Shown here: piece after piece, positions 48,385 through 58,800 of the stretch
Layout: each line of letters starts with the position of its first letter
Position numbering within the stretch: the first letter of the stretch is position 1
NCBI RefSeq assembly: GCF_040712315.1
Contig: NC_134017.1
Location: forward strand, 55,027,136 to 55,091,135
Length of the DNA stretch: 64,000 bases
Direction of reading: 5' to 3'
From: Castanea sativa
Taxonomy: Eukaryota; Streptophyta; Magnoliopsida; Fagales; Fagaceae
Program-made: the position numbers and the translations under genes
Notes under the pieces: model-generated
The model's database searches: none
The model's input: the letters and a program-made list of their open reading frames with translations, nothing else
Told to the model about the DNA's origin: nothing

Positions 48385-49285
48385 GAAGTTACTATCTTTA
48401 AGAATCAAACAGAAACTTGGTTAAGTGCAGTCCTCGGACCACAAACCTTGTGGAAATTGATATCTTATCATTTGTTAAACAGAACCTCAGTTATGTCGGG
48501 TTCTCAGACCTCCTACTTTGGGAAAATTAACATTTGAAGTTACTATCTTTAAGAATCAAACAGAAACTTGGTTAAGTGCAGTCCTCGGACCACAAACCTT
48601 GTGGAAATTGATATCTTATCATTTGTTAAACGAACCTCATTATGCCGGGTCCTCAGACCTCCTACTTTGGGAAAATTAACATTTGAAGTTACTATCTTTA
48701 AGAATCAAATGAAACTTGGTTAAGTCAGTCCTCGGACCACAAACCTTGTGGAAATTGATATCTTATCATTTTTTAAACAACCTCGATTATGCCGGGTCCT
48801 CGGACCTCCTACTTTGGGAAAATTAACATTTGAAGTTACTATCTTTAAGAATCAAACAGGAAACTTGGTTAAGTGCATACCCTCGGACCACAAACCTTGT
48901 GGAAATTGATATCTTATCATTTGTTAAATGTAACCTCGTTATGCCGGGTCCTCAGACCTCCTACTTTGGGAAAATTAACATTTGAAGTTACTATCTTTAA
49001 GAATCAAACAGAAACTTGGTTAAGTGCAGTCCTCGGACCACAAACCTTGTGGAAATTGATATCTTATCATTTGTTAAACAGAACCTCAGTTATGCCGGGT
49101 CCTCAGACCTCCTACTTTGGGAAAATTAACATTTGAAGTTACTATCTTTAAGAATCAAACAGAAACTTGGTTAAGTGCAGTCCTCGGACCACAAACCTTG
49201 TGGAAATTGATATCTTATCATTTGTTAAACAGAACCTCAGTTATGCCGGGTCCTCGGACCTCCTACTTTGGGAAAATTGACGTTT
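48385..49285. repeat. Six ~150-bp tandem repeats in the retrotransposon 3' region
   Basis: Units begin GAAGTTACTATCTTTAAGAA at 48385, 48536, 48685, 48832, 48984 and 49135. Lengths are 151, 149, 147, 152, 151 and 151 bp. Shared blocks include CCTCGGACCACAAACCTTGT and TCCTACTTTGGGAAAATTAA. A seventh, strongly diverged unit (49286 to about 49440) follows. Units differ by a few substitutions and small indels. There are no spacers, so this is not a CRISPR array. Confidence 0.97.
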
Positions 49286-49716
49286 GAAGTTATGACTATC
49301 AATAACCGAACAAGAACTTGTCCAAGTATAGTCTTCGGATCATAAATCTTGTTGGTGTCCTTGCCCTTATCGCACATGTTAAGGAAATTATTACTTCTAC
49401 ATTTGTTAAAATCGGATCTTTGGTTCTTTATTTTTGGGTGTCAAATCTGCTCAGATTATAAAAGTTTGATCTTTATGTGAGTTATTTGCACGGTGACACT
49501 TTTTAATATCTAAAGTCATATGATAATTTTTGAAGTCATGATGGTTTGCATGATAGAGTGACATTCCCTGTAATTGCGTGTTGTTACAAACTCTCATGGC
49601 AAACATAAAGAAAACAAAGTAAAGTAAAGGCAACAATAATGGAGGCCGAATAAAATGTTTTTCATTAAACGTATATAAAGAAGGGGAATACAAAAGTTCC
49701 TAGATTAGGCCCTAAG

Positions 49717-52648
49717 CTAGGGAAGGGGAGCTTGATGGGAGCTGCTGCCAGCCTCAGTATTCTTCAACTCCATTTCAAAGGTTGATGAGGCTTGTTTTCC
49801 TTTGTCCGTTGAAGGCATGAGGGGCTCCATGCTTGGGGATTCCTCCTTCTCGGCAGCATCACGCTTGTCCTCCTCTTTATGGGAACCTTCAAAGCTCAGT
49901 AGGAGTAGGAACAAGCTCTTGTACCACCGGAGTAAGAGCAGGGAGAGGCGGGGGACAAAGGGAGGGTCTTCAATTTCTTGAATGTCTAAGGGAAGCCAAA
50001 TATTTTCGGGCTTCCTCGCCCGGAAACTTGAGGGAACCCTCGCCATATTCATGGCCTCCCCCACTTGCCGCATCTCACGGCACAAAGCCGCGAAAGCCTC
50101 TGTCAGTTCTTCTTGGGTTTTGATGACCCCCTCCTAGTAGCTGGCCTTCTTCGCTGCATCCATGGCGCGCTTGTGGGCGTGAGCTTCCTCTTTAGCCAGC
50201 GCAAGCTCCTTTTCAAGATCGGAGCGTGCCTGTTGGATTTGGGCAACCTCATCCTCCTTTTGACGGAGGAGCTTACGCTGCGCCTCCACCGACTCTCCAT
50301 TGTCTTCGGCCGGCCTTGTCGCCGTCTCTCTCTCTTCGGATCGGCCACTGTGAAGTGAGCCTTTTCTCTCGCTGGGCTCCGGCCTAGAGACTTCTCTGCT
50401 TCTTGCCTCAACTCCTGCTCCACCCCAGCACGCTTTCGAGAGTCCTCCACGAACTTCTTGGCCGCAAAAACTTCTTGGATGGACTGAAAAAGGGTTAAGA
50501 AGATTAAATGCAATGAAATGCTTATAAATAAATGAAGAAAGTAAAAGTGTATAATTGGAGCTTACCAGAGCTAAACCCCTTTTTAACGAGAGGAATAGCT
50601 GCGGATGGCCCATCTTCTCCAAAGACTCCATGTCCTTGCGCAGCAGAAGAGACCGCTCCAGCAACTCTGCTACGTGCTGGGCATGGCCATGATGCACCGC
50701 TCTCCGATGCCTGGAGTGGCAGGGAATGGGCGCACCGTCCAGTCTCAAGTCAGGAGACCAGACGGTGGGCGCTCGTCGCACCTCAGCCACATCTCTGATC
50801 TCCCCACTCTCAACCGAGCGGGCGCGCCCTTTGCCTTTGTCTGGCTTTTGCTGCTGGGCCGGCGGTGGTTGCTGCTTTATTTTCTTTGCCTTCTCCCCAC
50901 CAACCACCTCGGCGTCCACCTTTCTCTTCTTCTTAGGATCGTCGGTGGGAGGCTTAGTGTCGGCTGGAGGAGGAGGAGGTGGTGGCAAGGCAGGATGAGC
51001 TTGGGACCCCCTTGCGCTCTTCTTTGCCACCCGAGCACCTCTGTCGGACATGAGATCCTTAAGCGTGTCCATTTCTTCTTCGATTGAACTATCGTCTGGA
51101 CGTGCTATCACTAGACCTTCAATCCCTGAGGCCTCGGCTTCTTCTTCTTCCTCCTCGTCGGAGAGGATAACAAACGGGTTTCCGCGGGGACGTGGAGAGC
51201 CCTCGAACTGGAATTGTTCTATCTCCTCGTCCAAAGTGTTGGAAGAGGATACTTGCTCCTCCGGGATGGCAATGCCCTGAGAATGTATGGCGAGAGGAAC
51301 TGCCGCTATGGGCTGGTTGTGCAACACGGTGTGAGGAGCGTCGGGGAGATCGCGGTCGTCCAAAAAGTTGGGCCGGGCTACGTTTATTCTCCTCCGTCTT
51401 CGGTCACCTGCGATTATGGCGTTTTCTATCTCCTGGAAGTCCGAGGAGATAGGCTTGTACCCTAGGATCAGATGGGCGGCCCTAAGTTGTAGGTCTTCAC
51501 TAATGAACACCTCGGAGCGCAGTACTCGGTTTAGGTCTGCGACGTTACAATGACTCAAACGAGGGCGCACGTGTTGTTTATCTACAAAAGAGACGTCAAA
51601 ACAAACAAGCCTGGTCAGATTCACACAAATATGTAATAAGCTTAAGTAAATGTGAATACGCATTCATGTGTGTGTTAGAGGAAGTTGTGTTGCGGGGAGA
51701 TTAATCCTATGGCATCGCACCTGGAACCCCCCACTCCACTGGACAGTGGAGGCCGTTGTGCCAGTTCCCAGAGACGATCAGGTAGTGGTCCTTCATGCCT
51801 TTGTTGGATTTGGGCAGACAGGAGATTAGCCTAATGACACTGGAGCGAGATTTAATGTAGTAACCTACATTGGAAAGTTTGTGGGATTCATATAGAAAAA
51901 CGACGTCGTGCCAGGTGAGGGTCAGACCCATTTGCTCGTTTAGAGCATCGACACTACCCAAAACTCTAAAAACGTTTGGGAGGCACTGATCGGGGCACAA
52001 CCGGTGGTTGCGAAGGTATTCCCTAGTTACAGGTCTCATTGGGAGAGTCATCCCACCCTCTATGAAGGCTATCATTGGGATGACAACCTCTCCCTCTTTC
52101 CTAGAACCGGCCACGGCTTCTGCCGGGCAATACTTTAAACCCACATCGCCTGGAATGTGATACTTGGCTCTGAAGCCTTCCATTCCGGCGGCAGTATCAA
52201 CTAGACACTTAAACCTACCCATTAGAAAGAAACGAAAGATTAAACTCTAAGAGGGAGAACGTTTATAGGGATAGCCGAGGACAAGGTCCGAGGATAAAAG
52301 GTTAAGAATAGAAAGAACAAAAACTTACAAAGCTGAAGATGTGCAAATTTCCACGATTCTCTGCAGGTAAAGTATGATGGCTGATGTTTTGATGGGATTA
52401 ACCCCTGGGGAATTAAATGAAGGCGCAGGTTCCAGAAGCGTTACGGCGTGCGGAAAAGCGGCCTCGAAATTATGTTTATCCCGCCAAAATTTTCGTGGAG
52501 TAGTGAGGGCCGTTGGATGCCCATCTCGCCGTTGAACGTGGGGGACAAAGTGTAACTGGCAGTAATAAATGGGCGCGTTGTTGAAAATAAAACCGCCAAG
52601 TGGCGTCTTCTTGGACGCGAAACGATTTCCACACGTGCCATCACTCAC
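49717..52648 (-). pseudogene. Spliced antisense accessory gene of the Tat element (Transposase_28-like)
   Basis: On the minus strand four exons can be joined with GT-AG introns: 52648-52329, 52214-51721, 51581-50566 and 50483-49717. Phases agree at every junction (2, 1, 0). Exon 2 carries the Transposase_28-like region (GFRAKYHIPGDV, MTLPMRPVTREYLRNH, LPNVFRVLGSVDALNEQMGL). Exon 3 has acidic, proline-rich and Lys-rich tracts, including a likely nuclear signal PKKKRKV at about 50926. Exon 4 would form a long coiled coil. Exon 4 has a frame change near 50345 and a TAG around 50135, so this copy is degraded. That exon 1 is coding is less certain than exons 2-4. Such antisense genes are known in Tat elements, but their function is unknown. 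Confidence 0.75.
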
Positions 52649-52730
52649 AAAATGTGTGGAGTAGGTTCTCGTCGGATCAAAACCCTATTTTTCTCCTCGG
52701 ACGTTGAAAATTAGAGTTTTGAGGGGCTAT

Positions 52731-53483
52731 TGTGGGGGGTAAAAAGATCCTGATGGGAATGTGGGCCTTTTGGGCCGTGCCAAGGAAGGCCGACCTGCTC
52801 CTGGGTTTAGAATTTGTTAGTACTATGGGTCGGCCCACACGCCGAGGATCCGAAGATCCAGCCGAGGGTGAACTTACCCTCAGATGGACACCGAAGACTC
52901 GGGATTTCATAGTAGAGATTAGGGGATGACACGGTTAAGGCCAATGGTTAAAAGGAGTGAACCCTTGAATGCCCTAGAAGCACCGATGTTGGAGAAATGT
53001 CAAAGATAAAGGCTGCTACCTCCACATTAAAGACCCTGCACCTACCACCCTGGCCGCATTAATGGGGAAGTGACACCTGAACAGTGGAAGGGAAACTTCT
53101 GGTTACTATTCAAAGGCACTGAGAAAAGAAATATCTAGGCTAAGGGAGAGATTGGACAACACGTGTACAAAGTATCAAAAAGAGGAGTATTTAAGGGGCA
53201 ACCTAGAACAGGAAGAGGGGGGACTTTTGTAATTTAAAAGAAAAAGAAAAAGAAAAAAGAGAAAGAGAGAATATAAGAACAACTCTTGGCTTACGTCCGA
53301 GGAGATTGATTTACAATATTCTCCATTATTTTTCGAGTGTTTGCAATCTTTGGCTTGTCATTTAATCCTCACACACTTCTAACCTGGGTTTTAAGCCCAC
53401 ACTTTACAAATTCATATTGTTTAAGGCTCATTGGGCCTGAGCCCGTCACTGTTCTTGGGGCTAGGTGCAATTGTGTGCTTACA
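52731..53483 (+). repeat. Right LTR
   Basis: 753 bp, the same length as the left LTR. About ten differences, mostly transitions, were counted by eye. Ends at TTACA before ATTCC. Confidence 0.97.
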
Positions 53484-53488
53484 ATTCC
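53484..53488. other. Target-site duplication, right (ATTCC)
   Basis: Matches 42208-42212. Confidence 0.95.
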
Positions 53489-53606
53489 CTCTTCATAAAT
53501 AAACAGGAATTATTTTTTTTATTGATCATTGTAATTAGATATATTATATATAAGGACAAATATACAAAATTCAATTATTTTTTAGATTTTTAAAAATAGA
53601 TTTTTT

Positions 53607-53608
<2 letters not shown>

Positions 53609-53656
<48 letters not shown>
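53609..53656. repeat. TC then AC microsatellite
   Basis: TC units run directly into AC units (about 53632-53656), in the right part of the Helitron-like element. Confidence 0.9.
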
Positions 53657-53663
<7 letters not shown>

Positions 53664-53861
53664 AATTTCTTTAATAATTGTTATACTATTTTTACAACTA
53701 TAGTTTTTATAATATTTTTTTGAAAAAAAAAATGCCAAACTTGAACTTACATAATATACATCTTCCATATAATTTTTTTTTTCATTTTAATTGTTATTCA
53801 ATTTAATTATATTATCAAAATATTTTTTATTAAGCCGCGCATCGCACGGACATAGTACTAG

Positions 53862-54708
53862 TCTATATATATATAAAACCGAATCCTTTGAGACTCCCAC
53901 AATTTTTCACATCAGCACAGTATTTAAATAAAATTATTATTTTGTTTAAATAAAATTATTTTTGTTTAGTTCAAACTTAACAAGGAATAAAACTCTATCT
54001 TTCTAACAAGTCCAACTTAAACTCAAACTCAAACTCATCATTATCATATATATATATATAACCGAAACTTCTGAAAGTCTCACAATTTTCTACATCATTA
54101 TTTAATTTATAATTTTTTAAAAATTTTAAAACTAAATAGTGAGAGAGTCCTAATAGGAGTCTCTCTCTCTCTCTCTTTTCCTTAATCCTTAAGTTTTTTT
54201 TTTGTGAGTCTTTCGTTTTTTTTTTTGAAACCTAAAGTGAGTCCTTTAAAAAAAAAAAAAAAATTCTAACATGTGGTCTTTTTTAAAACTAAATAGTGAG
54301 AGAGCCCTAACAAGAGTCTCTCTCTGTTTTCCTTCATCCTAAATTTTTTTTTAATATTATATATAGATAATAATGATGTAGCAAGCTCTAAGGATATAAG
54401 AATGCAATTTGTAGATCTACTATCAAGATAACATAGATTAGATTGGTGGTAGATAGTAGATTTAATTGTAGTTGAATATTATGTGAAGTCATTACCATTA
54501 GAATAACCCATGCTAGAATGTGTTATGTGGAACCAATGATATGAAAGAAAAAAAAATTTTCTAAACCATTATATTGAACAAAAAATTACTTATTTTCATG
54601 CATTTTCAAGTTATACATTTTTTAAAGTTAAGTCATAAACCTTTAATCAAAATAAGTACTTTTACTTTTTATTTAACTATCTCATGTATCGCACGGGTTA
54701 GAGACTAG
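53862..54708 (+). mobile_element. Helitron-like element, head to tail with the previous one
   Basis: Begins TCTATATATATATAAAACCG directly after the CTAG of the preceding element. Its 3' end has TGTATCGCACGGGTTAGAGA followed by CTAG at 54705-54708. The hairpin is weakened by changes that look like C-to-T decay. A second 5'-like end (TCATATATATATATATAACC, from 54044) lies inside it, so a further copy may be nested. Non-coding. Confidence 0.6.
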
Positions 54709-55134
54709 TATATATATAAAATCGAAGCCTCTGGAACTCTCACAATTTTCCATATTAGCACAATATTTAAATAAAATTATTTTTTGTTTAGTCCAAATTT
54801 AACAAGTCCAAATTAAACTCAAACTCAAACTCATCATTATCATTAATATTAATATTTAAATAAAATTATCATATATATATATATATATATATATATAACC
54901 GAAGCATCTGAAACTCTCACAATCTTCCACACTAGCACAATTTTATTTTATTTAAGTAAAATTAATTTTGTTTAGTCCATACTTAACAAAGAGTGAAACT
55001 CTATCTCTCTAACAAGTCCAACTTAAACTCAAACTTATCATTTTTTTTAAACAAAATTATTTTTTTTTAATCCAAACTTAACAAGGAGTTAAACTCTATC
55101 TCTTTAACAAATTCAACTTAAACTCAAACTCAAA

Positions 55135-55200
<66 letters not shown>

Positions 55201-55628
55201 CTCTCTACTTCACTAACGTGATATTTAATGATAGGGTGTAAACTTATAGCCATGAATTATTTTTTTAAATGTAACACAATCTTTTTCTTATATTTTTCTA
55301 TTTTTTAGTCAAATATTTTTTTTGTTTCAATAATTTTCTAAGCCGTGAATCATTTGATTCTTTAATATTTTTTAGTTTTTCAGAAGTTTTAATATATGAA
55401 TTTTAAAGTTATTTTTTGTGGTATCTGAAATTGGCTGATAAATTTTTTTTGTAAGCCATTGTACGTTCAAGCAATAATTTATTTATCAAATTGTAACACA
55501 AATTGAAGTCATACAAGAGCAAATCATGTAATGATGTAGTTTCTTTAAAAATTTAAGATTTTATAAAATTATTTTAGTCTACCTCACAAATAGGTAGGTT
55601 TTTGCACATAGCAAAAGTTAGCAACTAG
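54709..55628 (+). mobile_element. Further Helitron-like copies, nested
   Basis: A 5'-like end TATATATATAAAATCGAAGC starts right after the CTAG at 54708, and another (TCATATATAT ... AACCGAAGCATCTGAAACTC) starts at 54869. A candidate 3' end at 55600-55628 has TTTTGCACATAGCAAAA, then GTTAGCAA and CTAG. Which 5' end belongs to this 3' end is not clear. Confidence 0.5.
55137..55200. repeat. TTA microsatellite
   Basis: About 21 uninterrupted TTA units. Confidence 0.95.
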
Positions 55629-56129
55629 TTTCAAATAATAGCGAAGAATGTTGTATCTTAATTAGTTGAAATATTCTGTTGAGTGCGAAATTTATTTATC
55701 TCTTTTTAGAATTACTCTTATCTTATATGAGATGGATCCTTTAATGTGTGAGAAAATTTCTATCATTTTTAAAATTGATCTTATCTTATATCTTATATGA
55801 GATGGATAAAATTTAAAATTTAAAATTAGATATTGTTATTTTTATAATAAAAAGAGTTTTAATCGGATTCCATTCAATGATTCGTCAAAACCACTCACTA
55901 ATCTTTGTATATGCAAATAATAATCATGTTAGTTTTAATTAATTAAAACAAATAAGTAACAGTAATTCTCCAAATATCACTCAATAAAAAAGGAATCTAA
56001 ACTCTGAAGAGTAATAAAGATTAGGTTAACAACAACCGTACATGTGAGGTTGTGATTACTGATTTATTACCCTACAAATCTCAATCAGACACCAGTAATT
56101 TAAAAATCAAAAGAGCAACCAAAAAAAAA

Positions 56130-56571
56130 AAAAAACAGTACAACACACACTCACTCACACCCAACACGCACGCACACACCCACACCCACTTTTTTTTTTT
56201 TACTCCTTTTCCTTAACGCGCTTAATAATAATAGTCTCCCAATCTCTCTCTCTCTCTATACATCACTACTCCCCTTCTTCACATATGAACAAAGACAAAA
56301 CAAAAAACCGTGGATCTATCTATATTTTCATTCTCCACCGCCATTTCCAATTCCCAGCTCACATCTCTCAAACTCCAATTTTCTGCCAATCTTAAAAAGA
56401 ATTTTGTTCTATTTCTGTTTCTTATACATGTGTATATATAAAACAAACCTTATCTTAATTTGAAAGTAAAGCAGAAACAGAAACACATGGCTTATAATTT
56501 CCCAGATCTACACCAAACCCAGTTGCTATAGTAACGAATTCAGATCACAAAGCAGCCTACGTTTTTTCGCA
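56130..56571 (+). promoter_or_regulatory. Putative promoter and leader of the F-box gene
   Basis: Contains an AC-rich tract (56142-56190), a CT repeat (56240-56258) and a TATA-like GTATATATAAAACAAA at 56432-56447, about 130 bases before the ATG. The CT tract could equally mark an upstream start with a longer leader. Confidence 0.4.
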
Positions 56572-57741
56572 ATGTCAGATCTGACGTTTTCGGAGCCGCA
56601 ATCCCACATCGACCACTTCGACGGTCTTCCCGACTCTATCCTCCTCTTGATCTTCAACAGGATCGGCGATGTCAAGGCCTTGGGTCGGTGCTGCGTCGTT
56701 TCGCGCCGCTTCCACTCTCTCGTCCCTCAGGTCGACAACGTCGTCGTTCGGGTCGACTGCGTTATCTCCGACGACGACTCTTCGTCCTCTTCCCTCTCCG
56801 CCCCGGCTATCTCCTCTTCCTCCGACAAGTCTCGCAACCCGTTCTCGAACCTCTTCCGGTTCTTTTTCGGCGGAATCGTCAAGCCCCTTCAGCTCTTTAC
56901 CCAGCTCCTTAACCCAAAGAGACCGGCTTCGTCCTCTTCCGCCTCCTCCGCTCTGTTGCTCTCCGAAGACTCCGATACCGAACACGGCGGAGGCGGCGGC
57001 GTAGGCGGCGTTACTCACCATTCCCCGACCCAGGTCCTCAAAAACTTCAACGAAATTCGCTTCCTTCGAATCGAGCTTCCCAGCGGCGAATTGGGTATCG
57101 AGGATGGGGTCCTGCTCAAATGGCGTGCTGATTTCGGCTCCACCCTCGACGATTGCGTCATTCTCGGCGCCTCTGCGGTGTTCCGGTCACCGGCCTACGC
57201 CGCCGCCGATGCAGCCTCCTGCGGTGCCGCCGCCACCGGAGAAGACAACGGGAGCATACCCGAGTCGTTTTACACGAATGGGGGTCTGAAACTGCGCGTG
57301 GTTTGGACTATAAGCTCTTTGATTGCAGCTTCAGCTAGGCATTACTTGCTGCAACCCATAATTTCGGAGCACAAGACGTTGGATAACCTCGTGCTGACTG
57401 ACGCCGATGGGCAAGGCGTGCTGTGTATGAATAGGGAGCAGCTGGAGGAGCTGAGAGTGAAGCCGCTATCGGCTTCCTCTGCCTCGAAGAGGACCCAAGT
57501 TCCGGCTCTTAATATGCGCCTTTGGTATGCACCGCACTTGGAATTGCCTGATGGGACGGTTCTCAAGGGTGCCACCCTTGTTGCCATTCGACCCAGTGAC
57601 CAGTCTGTGCCCGCCGCCATGAGCAAGAAGGAAGTGTCTGATGTGTCGTGGGTGTCCACGGCTTTCGAGGAGCCTTATGGTACTGCCGCCAAGATGCTCG
57701 TCAAGCGGAGGACTTACTGTCTTGAGATGAATTCATTCTGA
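56572..57741 (+). CDS. F-box protein, At5g46170/At4g18380 type
   Basis: Single-exon gene of 389 aa. The N-terminal F-box (about residues 14-60: FDGLPDSILLLIFNRIGDVK ... VVSRRFHSLVPQVDNVVVRV) would bind the SKP1-like subunit of an SCF ubiquitin ligase, and the rest would choose a substrate that is unknown. After Ser-rich (67-90, 118-135) and Gly-rich (139-147) linkers comes the conserved body with NFNEIRFLRIELPSGELG (158-175), DDCVILGAS and RRTYCLEMNSF at the C-terminus. No LRR or Kelch repeats are seen. GC content is much higher than in the surroundings, normal for this intronless family. The ATG is followed directly by the conserved start of the protein. The 148-aa minus-strand frame across 56575-57021 is a GC-rich shadow. 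Confidence 0.93.
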   Translation: MSDLTFSEPQSHIDHFDGLPDSILLLIFNRIGDVKALGRCCVVSRRFHSLVPQVDNVVVRVDCVISDDDSSSSSLSAPAISSSSDKSRNPFSNLFRFFFGGIVKPLQLFTQLLNPKRPASSSSASSALLLSEDSDTEHGGGGGVGGVTHHSPTQVLKNFNEIRFLRIELPSGELGIEDGVLLKWRADFGSTLDDCVILGASAVFRSPAYAAADAASCGAAATGEDNGSIPESFYTNGGLKLRVVWTISSLIAASARHYLLQPIISEHKTLDNLVLTDADGQGVLCMNREQLEELRVKPLSASSASKRTQVPALNMRLWYAPHLELPDGTVLKGATLVAIRPSDQSVPAAMSKKEVSDVSWVSTAFEEPYGTAAKMLVKRRTYCLEMNSF

Positions 57742-57816
57742 ATTCACACTTTCACAGAGAGTAATGGGATCTGAGGTAAACAAATTTGAATAATTCAGAG
57801 AAAATTGCAGTGTTAA

Positions 57817-58800
57817 CCCCGCTATAAGGAACCAATGAGATGTTTTTTATTGTTGTTATGTAGTATTCTAGCTTTTGATATGGTCTTAGTTGTTGGATTT
57901 TGATGTGTCTTTTAAGATTTGGGAATTCCTCTGTTATAAGGAAAGATAAATGTCTTTTGAGTATGAATGAGACCTCATTGTTTTTTGGGAGGTGGAAACT
58001 CACAAAATTGAAATTGTATTGGTCATGGTACAAATGTGAAAGTAGCACGAAGTATCTGGATTATGTATTTTCTGCATTGTTTTTGGTTTTGAATTGTGCT
58101 GCTTGTGTGTCCTTTTGTTTTATTTTAAAAGATAAATCAGAATTTACTCGTGAATCATTCATATGTATGCTCTTTTCTTATACTCTACAATGGGGTTTTC
58201 CAGTTAAGGCATAATGGTACAGGAGAAAGTGGGGATCTTCATATGCATTTTTTTTTTCAAACAGAGAATTAGAAGACAATTTTGTATTTTTTATATGGCA
58301 TTCTAGGCTTTGGATATGGAGTGTTCATTATGCCTTCCCCGCTATATCAGGAACCAATGAGATATTGTGTATTATTGCTATATAGTATTCTAGCTTAGGA
58401 TATGGTCTTCTTGTGGATTTGATGCATCTTTTAAGATTTGGGAATTCGTATGTTATAACATATGCTCAATGTCTTTGAGTAAGGATGAGAGCTAACTGTT
58501 TTTTGGGAGGTGGAGACTCCCAAAAGAGAAATTGTATTAGTTGTGATACAAATGAGAAAGTAGCACAAACTATATCTAGATTATATATCCTGCATTGTTT
58601 TTTGCTTTTGAATTATGATTCTTGTGTTTTTTTTTTAAAAAACAAATCAGAATTTACTAATGAATCATTGTTATGTATTTTGTACACTCTATTCTTACTC
58701 TAAAATGGGGTTTTCCAGGGAAGGCACAATCATACAAGAGAAAGTGGAGGATGTGCATGTTTTTTTGCAGACACAGAATTAGAAGACAAATTCGCTTTAT
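57817..58800. repeat. ~520-bp tandem duplication in the 3' flank of the F-box gene
   Basis: Copy 1 (57817-58280) and copy 2 (58337-58800) share CCCCGCTATA at the left edge, TTTTAAGATTTGGGAATTC, TGTTTTTTGGGAGGTGG, AATGGGGTTTTCCAG and AATTAGAAGACAA, all offset by about 520. Divergence is visible but moderate. Copy 1 probably includes the 3'UTR. Confidence 0.9.

Larger units (their letters stand above)
42213..53483 (+). mobile_element. Complete Ty3/gypsy LTR retrotransposon, Tat-lineage type, 11.27 kb
   Basis: Order: LTR, primer site, gag, protease, RT, RNase H, integrase, tandem repeats, antisense gene, polypurine-like tract (GTTTTGAGGGGCTAT), LTR. The 5-bp duplication ATTCC flanks both ends. 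The RNase H followed by integrase, the tandem-repeat 3' region and a minus-strand accessory gene all fit the plant Tat group (relatives Retand, Grande, RIRE2). The coding frames carry several stops and frameshifts, so this copy cannot supply its own proteins. About ten differences between the LTRs (counted by eye over 753 bp) point to a fairly recent insertion. Confidence 0.93.
41503..53861 (+). mobile_element. Non-autonomous Helitron-like element, interrupted by the Ty3/gypsy element
   Basis: The 5' end TCTATATATATA follows an A at 41502. The proposed 3' end at 53834-53861 has the hairpin-like CCGCGCATCGCACGG and then CTAG followed by T, matching the Helitron rules (5' TC, 3' hairpin plus CTRR, A/T insertion site, no target duplication). 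Without the 11.27-kb retrotransposon the element is about 1.08 kb with no Rep/helicase. Pairing this 5' end with this 3' end is an inference, since other ends are close by. Confidence 0.55.

Noticed and set aside
48385..49285. Tandem array as a CRISPR
   Set aside because: Units of ~150 bp are directly adjacent without unique spacers, inside a plant retrotransposon.
50532..51553. Plus-strand frames of 60-160 aa
   Set aside because: They are shadows of the antisense accessory gene and have no independent domain.
56575..57021. 148-aa minus-strand frame opposite the F-box gene
   Set aside because: It is a by-product of high GC and codon bias of the F-box coding sequence, with low-complexity Arg/Gly/Val content.
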